NCBI GenBank assembly: GCA_016271365.2
Contig: CM057456.1
Coordinates: 163,346,501 to 163,410,500 of the forward strand
DNA: 64,000 nucleotides
Source: Neoceratodus forsteri
Lineage: Eukaryota > Chordata > Ceratodontiformes > Ceratodontidae
Direction: 5' to 3'
Position 1 is the stretch's first letter, and the number at the start of each line of letters is the position of its first letter. Positions 12,032 through 23,292 of the stretch are shown here, piece after piece. A model generated the notes under the pieces. The model saw only the letters and a program-made list of their open reading frames with translations, did no database searches and was not told the DNA's origin. The position numbers were made by a program, and so were the translations under genes.

Positions 12032-12490
12032 CATGGTATACTGTACACTCAAGTTGTGAGCCTGGGAGGATCCTAGGTTACCCCCACAGGTCGATCTGTC
12101 TTTCTGGCCACTTATAGTTTACAAGTGGCCAACAAGTCAGGTTGGTTCTTGGGGTGGTAGCCAGGAATCCTCCCAAACTCTAACTGTTTAACAACATTGA
12201 CTATGATGAACCTAATTCCCTAGCCAGGGGTGGGCCACAGCCACAAACACCCGATCTCCTCTGGCCTTGCTCTGGGTGACTGTATTTGCCTGACTTTTTG
12301 GCCACTTTTAGCCTAGGGATCCTCAGGCTGACTCACAACTTGCATAGCAAGGTAGCATGCATTATAGCATTTAATTACTGCTGGGGTGAGAGGGTCACTG
12401 GCGCATGGTATGCTACAATCAAGTTGTGAGCCTTGGAGGATACTTAGGCTACCCCAACAAGCCAGGTCAGAGCCTGGGGTGGGTGGTGGT
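12032..12490. repeat. Three copies of one repeat in forward-reverse-forward order
   Basis: The block catggtat...caagttgtgagcc...ggaggatcctaggtta appears at 12032-12083 and again at 12403-12455. Between them, at about 12272-12362, lies its reverse complement (tagcctagggatcctcaggc...actcacaacttgcatag). The forward copy continues into aagtggccaacaagtcagg (near 12130) and the reverse copy carries cctgactttttggccacttt (near 12290), so the first two copies form a palindrome of about 330 bp. The arrangement parallels the array at 61-62 kb but the sequence is unrelated by eye. Confidence 0.7.
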
Positions 12491-12544
12491 GCTGGCTCAC
12501 AGCCCTAACTTGTAAGTAGCAATAGTGGGCCTAAAAGTCAGGTC

Positions 12545-12790
12545 CTGCTGTATAAGGAGGCAGTATCAGGTAGTGGTTAAGAACACTGAGGCTGAGCTAC
12601 AAAGCTGGAGGCCTGGGTTTGAATTCACAGCCCCTACTTACTATGATTTCAATGGTGTTTGTTATGCTGTGATGTCCTGCCAGTAAAACCCTCAAAATGC
12701 ACCCCAGAGCACCAAAAACCTCAGAACGTCTGGGGCCTTGGTGGCCCTCAGATCCCCAGCCATTAGTAGAGGCCCCCCAGAAAAAAAGTT
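12545..12790 (+). mobile_element. tRNA-derived SINE
   Basis: A tRNA-like head is visible: an A-box region ggtagtggttaagaacactg (12569-12588) and a B box gggtttgaattc (12615-12626), spaced as in tRNA genes. The body that follows is not recognised and the 3' limit is uncertain. It is a different family from the core SINE at 3.4 kb. Confidence 0.6.
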
Positions 12791-13476
12791 GGCTCCTATG
12801 AAAATGTGATCACATATTTACACTGCAATACCCTCAGTTCTGAAAAATAATGGAGCATCCAACTTCTCAAGACACGGTACAGTATCTGCTTCTTTTCTGA
12901 TGAATTCTTATGGTCTAAAATCTGTCCAGTCAATGGGGCAGTGATAAACTCTCTGTCTTTTCTTACACATGTTATCTCTAAATCAGCTACAACACTCACA
13001 TATTAACTTAATCTGGATGCACTGTTTTACAGGACTAATATAGTCCCATTTCCTAAATGTGTTGCACTGCTCTTAATCAGTTGCTTTTAGCTCTCATTAA
13101 ACCATAAGTCATTCTTCAGTTTCTTTTTATGTTTGTTGCATCTGTGAACCACATTATTACCAAATGGGTGGAAAGACTGTAACAGAAGAATGGTACTAAT
13201 TAACAAGGCATTCACATGTCCTTTGTGTGCATACAGTATTAATGGACTGGAGCACACACATGCACTGTCCCATGCATGCATGCACATGCACATGCACATG
13301 CACACACACACCACATTTTTGGAGTGCAAGACATCTTATTTTTTGTTCTTTAAATTTTTGTTTTTGCTGGCTCACCACTGTTATTGGATTGCCACTTCTA
13401 TTACCACTGCATAAGGTGTGTGAACAAGATTCATCTACTGTAGAATATTATGCTCAGTGCAGAGGGTGTGTTTATA
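12791..13476. other. Spacer with CA-rich microsatellite
   Basis: No gene is recognised. A (GCACAT)n/(CA)n tract lies at about 13270-13312 and produces misleading open frames on both strands (Met-His and Cys-Val runs). Confidence 0.5.
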
Positions 13477-13790
13477 CATAGATACATAGAAAATAATAAC
13501 AGAAAGAGACCCACCAGCCCATTCAGTCTACTCTACTGATCTAACTACTCTGCACTGGCCTTTGTGACCACCACCCACTTTTGCTTCTGCCCCTTCTAAC
13601 TAATTCTATTTGCCTGTCCTATCTCTGCTTGAAGCTGCTGACTGATTAGTCTGTATCACTTCCTCTGGTAGCTTGTTCAATGTGCCCACCAGTCTCTCTT
13701 TAACAGATGCTTACACACATCCTCAGGATGGTTTGCCCTGTTCCTTTAGATTCCTGGACCATTTTATCTATTTGCATTCCATTTGAACAA
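13477..13790 (-). mobile_element. 5'-truncated CR1 3' end
   Basis: On the minus strand the sequence reads RLVGTLNKLPEEVIQT, then a decayed C-terminus, and ends in ttctatgtatctatgta at the left edge. This is the C-terminal block and tail of a CR1 LINE (NKLPEEVV...; ATTCTATG-like tail). The copy is truncated 5' near 13790. Confidence 0.75.
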
Positions 13791-14112
13791 GCATAAGTGG
13801 TCACTTCACCTCTTGCAAGAGGTAGACAACGTCTCCAGCATGATGCTGCTGGGCGTTACTGGTGAGAAGTACACATCTAGGAGAAGGCCACACATTGGGG
13901 TTTCTATCGTGATAGAGGCAGTGTTGCCACTGTGCCATCAAGTCAGCCCTTTGGTTTAAAAGATGCAAAACATCATAAAAATATGGGTGTGCTTGGACAT
14001 GAAAAGGCCTGCAACCATCCAGTCTTGTTGCAACAGCCCAGTCTGCAAAGATACTACATTTCTAGGAAACAATTATAACAAATAGAAAAGAGATATGGGA
14101 TTGTAATTTATG

Positions 14113-14189
14113 AGGCTACAATACTATCTAGAGATTCGGCTTGAGAGGTTCCAACATGTTACCAGAACCTTGAGATAGTATTGTAGGCT
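14113..14189. repeat. Fold-back element, 77 bp
   Basis: The arms aggctacaatactatct (14113-14129) and agatagtattgtaggct (14173-14189) are inverted copies with one mismatch. An inner pair aggttc/gaacct continues the stem across an unpaired stretch of about 15 bases. Confidence 0.7.
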
Positions 14190-14381
14190 AAAAATGCACA
14201 GTCCTATTTTTTCATGATGTATGGATCCAGTTTTATAGGCCAAGAAATCCACACCCTATTAGTGCTGTTCTTCCTGTGGCCTACTCATCGGCTGGCTGGC
14301 TTTTACTGTATGCCATGGTTACACTAAAAGCTGACTCGTGTTCACAAAGAATACAGTACCACAGGGAAGGCACTACCTTCT

Positions 14382-14458
14382 AATACTATCATTAGAGCTC
14401 AGAGCGATAGTATTATGAGACCTTGTAGTACTATTGTTACAGCTCTAATGATAGTATT
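14382..14458. repeat. Fold-back element with perfect 18-bp arms
   Basis: aatactatcattagagct (14382-14399) and agctctaatgatagtatt (14441-14458) are exact reverse complements. The inner sequence continues as a weaker stem. It shares the aatactat core with the element at 14113. Confidence 0.8.
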
Positions 14459-15049
14459 TTGGCAATTTTCTGCATGAGTTTCTGATACTATTAGGAATCT
14501 TATCCATATATTACCATTCAAACATTTATCACATTTACTAGACCTAAAGTTAGCAAGTTTTTACTAATAATGTACATTAACGCTCTTACTCCAAGGTATT
14601 CAGGACAATCTCCATGTATGGATTAGAAAAAGTCATCAAAGGGGCTCAGGTTTCAATGAAAAATCACCATAGGGATTAGTAGAACTCCACTGGGAAATAT
14701 TCAAAATACGGTTGGATTTCAAGCAATTCTGTTCATTATTACGAAGGACCTTGTCATCAAAACAAAATGTTATCTCTTACTGTATATTTACAGTTGATGT
14801 TTGATCTGAAGATTAATTCATGATGTCCTGCTTGAGTTCTCATAATAATTTCGATTGCAACAGATTGACGTGTCACAAACCTGGTGTTATCACTTCAACT
14901 GGAGAATAAACACTGGCTATAAGACAAAGCATCTGTTGTTTTATACATGTCTTAGTAATAAAGAATGGAATGGGTTGACCTTCAATTTGGCTGTGTAATA
15001 CTGACTAACTCATTTCTGCTGCTGACAACTGGGAATATATTTTGTGAGC

Positions 15050-15184
15050 ATTAAGGCACAGTCAGGGGTTGGGATCCCATCTGTTAATTTAACCCAAGGG
15101 TGTCATTAAACATGAGGTATAGTCAAGTGTATTATGCCTTGGGCTACTAGAACAAAAGTAACCAAATTTCTGTAGTGCCTTAAT
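15050..15184. repeat. Degenerate palindromic element, 135 bp
   Basis: The outermost 10 bases attaaggcac (15050-15059) and gtgccttaat (15175-15184) are exact inverted copies. Inside, the arms align loosely around cccaagg/ccttggg. It resembles an old hairpin-type non-autonomous transposon. Confidence 0.45.
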
Positions 15185-15732
15185 TTATTGTTAAAGATCA
15201 TGTGTGATGAAATGCACAGAAATTAAACTATCAGCATCATTCATTAAATATTGTCATAACAATAGTGGCTGCCTGGTGTTTTATGAAACTCTACCAGTTC
15301 ATACCATTTTTAGCCATTTGTTGTCTGGTCTGCTTCTCACACTGTTAGATGCTGATACTTGCTGTTCCTTGTGGTAATCAGCATGTTTCCACCCTAGTGA
15401 TGCCATTTGGTGTGCTAGTTTCTTTCGTCTATGAAGAAGTCAGGAGACTGTCACATTGTTAAGGTCTGCAAAGATTCTTTTTTCCTTGCTCTGTGCCTAT
15501 TGCAAGACACTGAAAGACAATCAGCTGTTTGATTGTGGTTTTGTCATGTTCAATGCCAGTAATGCACAGCAATAGTTTAAATTTATCATATTAGCCTGTG
15601 CAGAAGACAGGGAAGAGTAACACATTGCTGTGAGGTTTGCAGACTGAATAACCTTCTGTTGTGGAGAAAGGCTGTGATCTTTGACACCTGACATTCAATA
15701 GAGGTGATTTCTTGGGATGGCACTAAAACACA

Positions 15733-17262
15733 TATCCCATTGAACATAGAAAGTGATGGCACAAGGGAACCATACAGCTCATCTAGTCTGCCCTTGTTCC
15801 TACCCGCCTCCATAACTGCTATTCAGCGTTATGGAGCCCTTCTATCTAGCCCAAGCATTTTGAAAGTTCCCACCATTTTGCCTCCACCACTTCCTGTGGA
15901 AGGCCGTTTCATGCATCTACCACCCTCTCTGTAAGAAGAACTTGCGTGTGCTGCCCTGAAATTGCTTCCTTCCAGCCTCATATCGTGACCCTTGGTTCTG
16001 CTGTGATTCTTGATCGAAACAGGTCCTGAACCTGTACCTTGTTTCTTCCATTTAGGAACACAAAGGTCTCTATCAGGTGTCCCCTCTCCTTTCGCTGCTC
16101 CAGGAATACATATTTAAGTCCACAGCCATTAGTCATATGTTTTGCTGTCGTTTCTTGTATCATTTTGTCACTCTCCTTTACACTGTTTCTAGTCTGTGCA
16201 TATCCTTTTAAGGTGCGGCCTCCAGAACTGGATGCTGTACTCCAGGTGTGGCCTCACCAGTGATCTGTAGAGTGGCAGGATGACCCCTTTTCTGCTGGTA
16301 ATCTCCTTCCTATTTTATTTATTTTATTTAGCTTTTGTTGACCGGGTAAGTGCACTAGACAAATCCTGGCTATTTTCAGGCACGACCGGGGAGAAGGATA
16401 TAGATGAATGTCAACTAACCTTGAACCAGATTAAGCTGCTGGTGGTATTTTTAGTGAATGAGGGAAATTTGGCCCAGGACACGGGAAATTCCCTACTCTT
16501 TCGATAAGTGCCATGGGATCTTTAACATCCACCTGAACTACCACCAATCCAGGCAGATGGGACCTTGGTTTAACGTCTCATCCAAAGACATCCATTTGCC
16601 CTTAGTGCTGCTTTTCACATTGTTTGGACATTTTCAGGTCATCTGTTATAATTATTCTTAGATCGCTTTCCTGCTTAGTGGATTCCACTTTTACTCCTCC
16701 TAGGTAGTATTTGTCTCCTGGGTTTCCTCTTCCAAGGTACATGATCTTCCATTCTTTTGCATCAAACTTTAGTTGCCATGTTTTTGACCATAGTTCTAGA
16801 TTTCTTAGGTCAGCTGTTATCTTTCTGCTCCTCCTGGAGTGTCTACCCTGTTGCCCATTTCATATAATCTGCAAACAAACTCACCTTACCTTCCAGGCCT
16901 TCAGTTCGTCACTAATAAAAATATTAAAGATTCTCTGCTATCTACCCCCTTTCTTCTGACGAGGGGCTGTTTACTAGTACCCTCTGGGTCCTCCCACTAA
17001 GCCAGCTCTGTATCCAGTTCACTACTTGTTGCCCTACCACATGCAGTCTAATTTATTTAGTAGCTTTCTATGTGGGACCGAGTCAAAGGCTTTGCTGAAG
17101 TCCAGGTACTGTATACTATGCCTACTGCATTGCCCTGATCCACTATTTTGGTTACCCGTTGAAAAAGTCTATTAGATTAGTTTGGCATGATCTACCTGTG
17201 GTAAAAGCCATGCTGGTTTATTATCTAATTTACTGTTTTCTTCAAGAAGGATATAATCCTCT
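15733..17262 (-). mobile_element. CR1 LINE, RT to 3' end, interrupted by a SINE
   Basis: The 3' end lies at the left (minus-strand tail around ttctatgtt near 15733). The sequence is the classic antisense CR1 pattern: gggcagactagatgagc (near 15776), then the end of the RT, and near 17075-17105 YLDFSKAFDSVP on the minus strand, preceded by TGRSCQTNLIDFFN (near 17150-17205). A core SINE sits inside it at about 16310-16600. The copy is truncated 5' at about 17262, where the next LINE begins. Frameshifts are frequent. Confidence 0.85.
16310..16600 (-). mobile_element. Core SINE copy 2, head-truncated, inserted in a CR1
   Basis: It shares with copy 1 the blocks aaatcctggctatttt, gaccttgaaccagattaagc (here aaccttgaaccag), actctttcgataagtgcc and catgggatctttaacatcc. 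On the minus strand the tRNA head is missing (break near 16600). The other end closes with aaataaaataaataaaat, a tail not preserved in the other copies. CR1 sequence resumes on both sides, so this is a clear insertion. Confidence 0.8.
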
Positions 17263-19634
17263 CCCTAAGGTGCAGAGTTCTCAGCAATACAGTGCAATTG
17301 AAGTACCTCAATGCATTCAGTTCTCCAGTGTACCTTATCAATACCTAATGTTATAACGGTCTACCGTGCAGACACTATGTCATTCTCCTCTCCCTTTAGC
17401 CTATTCCCCTGGTTGGCCTACACCCCCCTTGCTACTGTCCTCACCTATGTCTATTCAAGTACTTACATTGATCACGATCAACTGTTCATTACAGTGGTGC
17501 CGCCTCTTGTGCACCGCGATATGGGTTACCGTGAAGAAATAAAAAGCAGTCTCCATTCTTATAAGCTCCTTAAAGAAGTTATACTTCTGCTTCTTCTCGC
17601 TCAGGAAATGTGGAGCTCAACCCTGGCCCCCTACAACTTACCTCGCCTATCGATTTTGCTGAGGCCACAGGTCTCAAAATGATGATGGTCAACATTTAAG
17701 CCTGCCTAAAAACTTGTACAGCTGCAAGCCTGGGCTGCACATGTTAACCCTGACCTTATCATAATTATTGAGTCATGGTTAAAAAGGCGAACACTGATCA
17801 ACAAATATCACTGCAGGGCTACAATTTATTTAGAGCAGATAGAGAGCCTAGAGGCGGTGTGGTTATCTCGCCAAATCTAAGTACTCGGTCACCAATATTA
17901 GTTGCAAATCTCTAGCCAAGGAATTTGAGTTAGTTTGCTGAGCCTTCATCTTCCCTCCTCGGAATGTATCACTATCCTAGGTGGCTATAGACCCCGTCTG
18001 GTGGTGATGAAGTCCTTAATCTTTTGAAATCCATGTTAGTAGATGCAAAAACTGAAACAATATTTCTAGGAGATCTAAATATGGACTGGCTGTCACCTAA
18101 ATCACACGGCCTCAAATTCCTTTGTGACGAGCTAGGTCTTGGGCAATTAGTCAGTGAACCCACTAGGAACAACACTCTAAATACTGCCAACAGTTCCATT
18201 CTAGATGTGGTACTAACCACCCATCCACACAAAATATCTCATTCGAGTGTTTCACAATGACATGAGCGATCATGGAATTGTTGCTTGCATAAGATCTCAA
18301 ATTAAGGCCGGCGCACCCATCTTTATAACAAAAGATCCTTTCGCAAATTCAGTGCAGTAAACTTCCTATCTGACCTGAGCATGATCAGATGGCAAGATCT
18401 CTACCTAGCCAAAGATGTCAACAAGGCAGCTTACATCCTTAATGACAAACTCACTACAATAATAAATAAGCATGCCCTTTTCATCAAAGTAAGAGTGCGA
18501 ACAATTCCAACCCCAGGTTCACCTCAGATCTCAAGGCAGCCCTTATAGCTCGAGATAAGCTCTGGGCTAAAGCTAGACATTCAAAGAATCTTTGGATTGG
18601 CAGGCCTTTAGAACAGCCAGGAATAACTATTGAAAAACTCGGCTTTGCTAAAGCTAACTATTATATTTCTACTCTCGTCAAGCTAAAGGTAACCCTCATA
18701 AAATATGGAAGACTATCAAAGCTATGAAGGGCTGACTCATGGCCCCTCTGTCCCAACAAAGATAGTTGCAAGTGGCAAGATTGTGGAAAACAAGTCCCTA
18801 ATCCTGGAAGAACTTAACTCCACTTTGCCACAGCTGGATTAACTTTGACTCATCACCTTATGTTGGTGCTGCGGTGAGCCAACATACCCCTCCCCTACAT
18901 CTATCCTGCACCCAGCCCCTTCCAACTCGTGAGATAACATAAAAAGTAGAAGATTCTCTTCTTAACTTAGACACCAAAAAAGTGCAGGGGATGATGGCTT
19001 GGAACCCTTTTCCTAAGGTCAGCTCATCCATCTCACGCCCAATTCTCTACATCTTCAATCTTTCGTTACATCTGCTACCTGCCGTCCTGCTGGAAATCAG
19101 CACATATCCTCCTCTATTTAAATCTGGTGACCCATGTGATGTAAACAACTATAGGCCTATCTCCATATTGCCTATCCTTTCTAAAGTTCTCGAAACTGAT
19201 CCATATTCAGTTAAAATCTCACATGGAAACCTTCTCTCTCATTAACCCAGCTCAATCCGGCTTCCGGGCTAATCATAGCACAATCACTGCACTAGTAAAA
19301 GTAACCAATGATTGGATCTCTGCTATAGATGCTAAGAAGGTAACTAGGCGCAGTCTTTTTGGACCTCAGCAAAGCTTTTGATACTGTTGATCACAAACTA
19401 TTAGTCAATTGCCTTGCAAAGTTGGGTGCCACATACCATACCACCTAGTGGTTCTCTAGCTACCTAACTGGAAGATTCCAAAAGTAAATGCGGAAGGCTT
19501 TTTCTGCTGCCTTGCCAGTTGCAAGAGGAGTCCCCAAGGATCCATCTTAGACTCTATCTTGTTTTCTTTGTACATGAATGACTTAGATGCTAACATATCC
19601 ACCACAACAACATGCACAACAACGTGACAATCTT
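17263..19634 (+). mobile_element. L2-type LINE, 5' part with 2A-like motif, endonuclease and first half of RT
   Basis: The plus strand carries, in order: a leader with a start codon near 17519 (MGYREEIKSSL), a Leu-rich run ILLLLLA, a 2A-like motif (separate entry), endonuclease blocks VNPDLIIIIESWL (near 17740-17780), IYRPPSG-like near 17985, FLGDLNMDWLSP (18064-18100), LDVVLTTHPHKIS (18200-18238) and MSDHGIVACIRS (18262-18297), then RT blocks NNYRPISILPILSKVLE (19145-19195), a shifted DLSKAFDTVDH (near 19360-19395) and a VPQGSIL-like box near 19530. It breaks off after YMNDLDANIS (near 19572-19605). The next expected block, FADDTVLY, is found intact at 21990-22020, beyond the inserted relative. 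Together the two pieces give about 3.7 kb, close to the length of a full L2. Confidence 0.85.
17601..17630 (+). other. 2A-like peptide motif SGNVELNPGP in a LINE
   Basis: The thirty bases encode SGNVELNPGP, matching the D/G-x-V-E-x-N-P-G-P consensus of 2A ribosome-skipping peptides, with Asn in place of the usual Asp after Gly. Just upstream, one frame over, is the hydrophobic run KEVILLLLLA, which is where 2A peptides carry leucines; a one-base frameshift separates the two. 2A-like sequences are known at the N-terminus of some CR1- and L2-like LINEs upstream of the endonuclease. Here the endonuclease does follow. Activity is not expected in this frameshifted copy. Confidence 0.7.
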
Positions 19635-21974
19635 GGACAGAATGGAAATACTGGATGCATTCAATAATCATTTACAACGCTGGCCTTGCATTTGATACCT
19701 CTCCAGCCAATCTGCTACGTGCTCAGTTAAGCTCCCAGTATACAGGATCTCAGTTAGCTGAATCCTCCTTCTCCTTCAAACCGATTCTGTTGAAACAAGT
19801 GGAGGATCTAATCTTGCAGATGGATATAAAAAAGTGCAGGTGCTGACTCCCTTGACCCCTACTTTCTAAAGATTGCAATGCATGCACTTGCAGTTCCTTT
19901 AACACACCTTTTTAACTTGTCCTTAAAATCTGGTTCTATTCCTGCAACTTGGAAAACAGCCCAAGTTTTCCCTCTACTGAAATCAGGGGACCCCATGGAC
20001 CTTAACAACTATAGGCCAATCTCTATCCTTCCAGTACTATCTAAGCTGCTAGAAAAACTGGTAAGCATCCAATTAAGAGATTACCTTGAAGAATCTAATC
20101 TTTTAAATCCAGCACAATCCGGGTTTGGTCTAAGCATAGTACTATTTCTGCACTGGCTAAAGTTACAAGCGATTGGCAAACCCGAACTGGATAAAAGAAT
20201 AGCGTCTGTGCTGTATTCCTTGATCTAAGCAAGGCATTTGATCGGTGGACCATGAGCTGCTACTCTCTTCCTTGCACTCCATTGGCTTGGATCCATCCTC
20301 CCTTACATGGTTCAGGTGTTACCTAACAGGAAGAACACAGCAAGTGAAAGCTGAAGGAACCTATCTCCACTAAAACCACTTCTAAGAGGAGTTCCACAAG
20401 GATCTATCCTGGGCCCTATCCTTTTAGCCATTTATATTAACAATATTGATTTGAATCTTACCAAAGCCACTGTACACTTGTTAGAGATGACACTGTTTTA
20501 TATGTCAGCAACCCATCACCTGCTACAGCTTGTGAAGTTCTACAAACAGAATTCTCTATACTACAACATCAATTATTGGAAAAAAAGCTTCTTTTAAATG
20601 CAAAGAAAACAAAAGCAATGTTTTTCTCACCCAAAGCCATACAAATCCCTCATTACTAAACAACCTCCCCAGCTATCCACTATCCTTGGTGAAAGCCTTG
20701 ATTATGTAGAAAAATTCAAGTATTTGGGGGTGTGGATAGATAGCAAACTTGACTACACAGTTCATATTGAAGAACTTTTAAAAAGCTTTGCCAGAGACTT
20801 GAGTCTATTTTTAGAATAAGGCACTTTCTAAACAGAGATTCCAAAATGAGGTTGGTCCAGGCCACATTTCTCTCAGTAATTGACTATGCAGACTTCTCTA
20901 TAGTCACTGCCCTATCTCCTACCTATGCAAATTGGATACACTATACCACAGAGCTCTGAGGTTCATAACAGATCTACCATTTAACACTCACCATTGCTCT
21001 CTCTATGCAGCAGTCGGTTGGACATCTCTACATCTCAGAAGAAACAGAAATGCTGCAGTGTGGACATACAGAATTTTGACTAAGATGCTTCCAAACTATA
21101 TATTAGACTGCTTCACACGGTCCTGGCTAGCACCTCGCCCTAGAAGCTCAATTTCATTATGCTCAAAGTGCCTAAAGTCAACACCGGCATGGGAGATCTG
21201 CTATCAGCTATAATCTAGCTATATCATGGAACACGATTCAAAAGTCCTTGAAGCTGATCAACGGGTATCCTTAGCATCCTTCAAGCATCTATACCTAAGT
21301 CTCTTCCCTGAAAAATGCAATTGCTTCCACAAGTTCTAGTTTATTTGCAGTTCTTTCCTTCCCCTCTCAGGCTGCCATCATATCATGGCAATTCACTTCC
21401 CTAGAATTCATCTCCACAGATACCTCACCCCTGGCTATAATCTTCTCCCATTAACTCCAGGCTCCTACCTTAGCCCTTATCACTGCCTTTCACCTCCCAG
21501 TTCTAGCACCAGCCCTGCTCTAGTCATCGTACCTTTCTACCATGTCACTTGTCTCAGTCTATGACCACCTCTTTCAGCCATCCAATCACTATTTCTCTTT
21601 GTCCACATTGACTTCCCTTGGATCTTTGGAATCTTAGGTATATCATGTTGAATGTATGCCATGATTACTGCCAATGTTGATATGTATATACTGGCTTACC
21701 TAGAGTGCATCTCATATGTTCCTACCATATCCTGTTATGTTTAAACAATTTCTGTTCTTGATTTCTGTATATAAGTGTTTTAATTATTCATGTACATATA
21801 CCAATTATTGAACCTTGATTACTGTATATAAGTATATACGTGTTTTAAATCTTCCTATACATGTACCAATTATTGAACCTTGACCTTATCAGGTCCATCT
21901 TGCAAATGAGCTGTGCTCAATGATGTTCGCCTGAATAAATAAAGATTTGATTGATTGATTGATTGATTGATTGA
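19635..21974 (+). mobile_element. Second L2-type LINE, 5'-truncated, nested in the first
   Basis: It starts between endonuclease and RT. Blocks in order: ESSFSFKPILLKQVEDLI (near 19760), IPATWKTAQVFPLLKSGD (19938-19992), NNYRPISILPVLSKLLEKL (20006-20062), FLDLSKAFD (20216-20242), GVPQGSILGP (split by frameshift, near 20391-20420), LNAKKTKAMFFSPK (across frames near 20595-20635), YLGVWIDSKLDYTVHIEEL (20721-20777), YHRALRFITDLPFNTHHCSL (20944-21003) and LPNYILDCFTRS (21091-21126). The 3' end is aataaataaagatttgattg followed by (GATT)n at about 21940-21974. The same family with the same tail type occurs at 8558-11415. Host LINE sequence resumes immediately after the tail. Confidence 0.85.
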
Positions 21975-23292
21975 TATTCGTCCAATCTGCACTTTTTGCA
22001 GATGATACTGTGTTATATACTTCTGGCTCATCGTTATCTGAAGTCAAGGGAGTGCTTCAAGCGGACTTACACAACCAGGCATAATCTAATAAAAGGCAAG
22101 CTTCTGCTCAATGCTAAGAAGACTAAAGTGATGATATTCTCCGCGGTGCTGTCACAAACCCCCAATACCCTTGCCCAAGGCGTCATTGTCACCACGCTAA
22201 AGAGCCTCTGGAAGTTGTAACCAAATTTAAATATCTGGGTATCTGGATTGACAATAAATTATCTTTCAATGACCATGAAGATGTCTCTAGAAGGTTAAAA
22301 GCAAAGGTTAGGTTTCTTCAACAGAAATAGGCCCTTTTCCCCTTGAAACTTGAAACAAGCTTGTACAGCCACTTTTCTCCCCTACTCGACTATGGCGATG
22401 TAATCTATTCCTCCACCACTCTTGCAAATCTAAGTAAGCGTGACATCCCTTATCACCATGCGTTACGGTTCATTACCATCTCCCTTACCATTAGCACCAC
22501 TGTGACTTATATGCAGCTGTTGGTTGGACATCCCTTACTACTAGGCGCCTGCTCCATGCTGGGCTATGGACTCAAACTGCTCCTGCAGAAATTGCCAAGC
22601 TATCTCTCTTCCCTTATTAGTATCTCACATAGTGCATACTCGTTAAGAAAATCTGACTTTATTATGCTTGACATACCAAGGATCCGGACCTCCTTTGGTA
22701 AGCGTGCTATTGCATATACCCTTCCCTCCATTTGGAACCAAATACAAACCGTACTGAAACTAACTAGCACAGTTTCAATAAACTTCTACAAATCGCTAAG
22801 TTCAGCCAAAATAAAAAGACACCTGTAACTGTCATTAAGTCTCTTCCTTTCCATGTGTCCATATTTATCCACTGGTAAGGTATAATTGCTTTGTCATATT
22901 AACTGCTTTCCTTCCCTTCTACTCCTGGCTTCATCTATCTTCGCTCCACTGCTACTCTATCAAATCCTCCCCCATTATCAGTTGTAGTCTGTTGTTTGTT
23001 CTAGCTGCCAAAATATATGTATTGCACACACACCAGTCATCATGTTTCATTTATCAGTATGCAACCTGTAAATCGCTTCCCTGTCTCATATTAATGTTTA
23101 CCACCTCGGTCACCCTATGTGGTACCCTTGTATGTATATCCAGCCTGTATCATGTAACATGCATTTCATGTATATACTGTTATTACCTATCTATGTTTGT
23201 ACTTTAAGTGTTTATGTCACAGGACCTCCTTGTGAATGAGCTTGCTCAATGGAGTTTTCCTGCAATAAACTTGAACTTGAACTTGAACTTTA
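21975..23292 (+). mobile_element. L2-type LINE, 3' part (continuation of 17263-19634)
   Basis: It opens with SALFADDTVLYTSGSSL (21990-22035), the catalytic FADD box, intact here. Then come LNAKKTKVMIF (22109-22140), KFKYLGIWIDNKLSFNDH (22226-22279), LDYGDVIYSSTTLANLS (22385-22434), YHHALRFITISL (22450-22486) and a terminal ...SINFYKSLSSAKIKRHL (22776-22826). A 3' UTR runs to a (CTTGAA)n tail at 23268-23290. The 161-codon frame at 22343-22828 is unusually well kept. The tail differs from that of the nested element, so the two are different subfamilies. Confidence 0.85.

Larger units (their letters stand above)
13791..15732. other. Spacer holding three fold-back elements
   Basis: No gene is recognised in this stretch. 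It carries the inverted repeats listed separately at 14113-14189, 14382-14458 and 15050-15184; the remainder shows nothing I can name. Confidence 0.4.

Noticed and set aside
13190..13481. Overlapping His/Met- and Cys/Val-rich open frames on both strands
   Set aside because: They are created by the (CA)n and GCACAT microsatellite and have no support as proteins.
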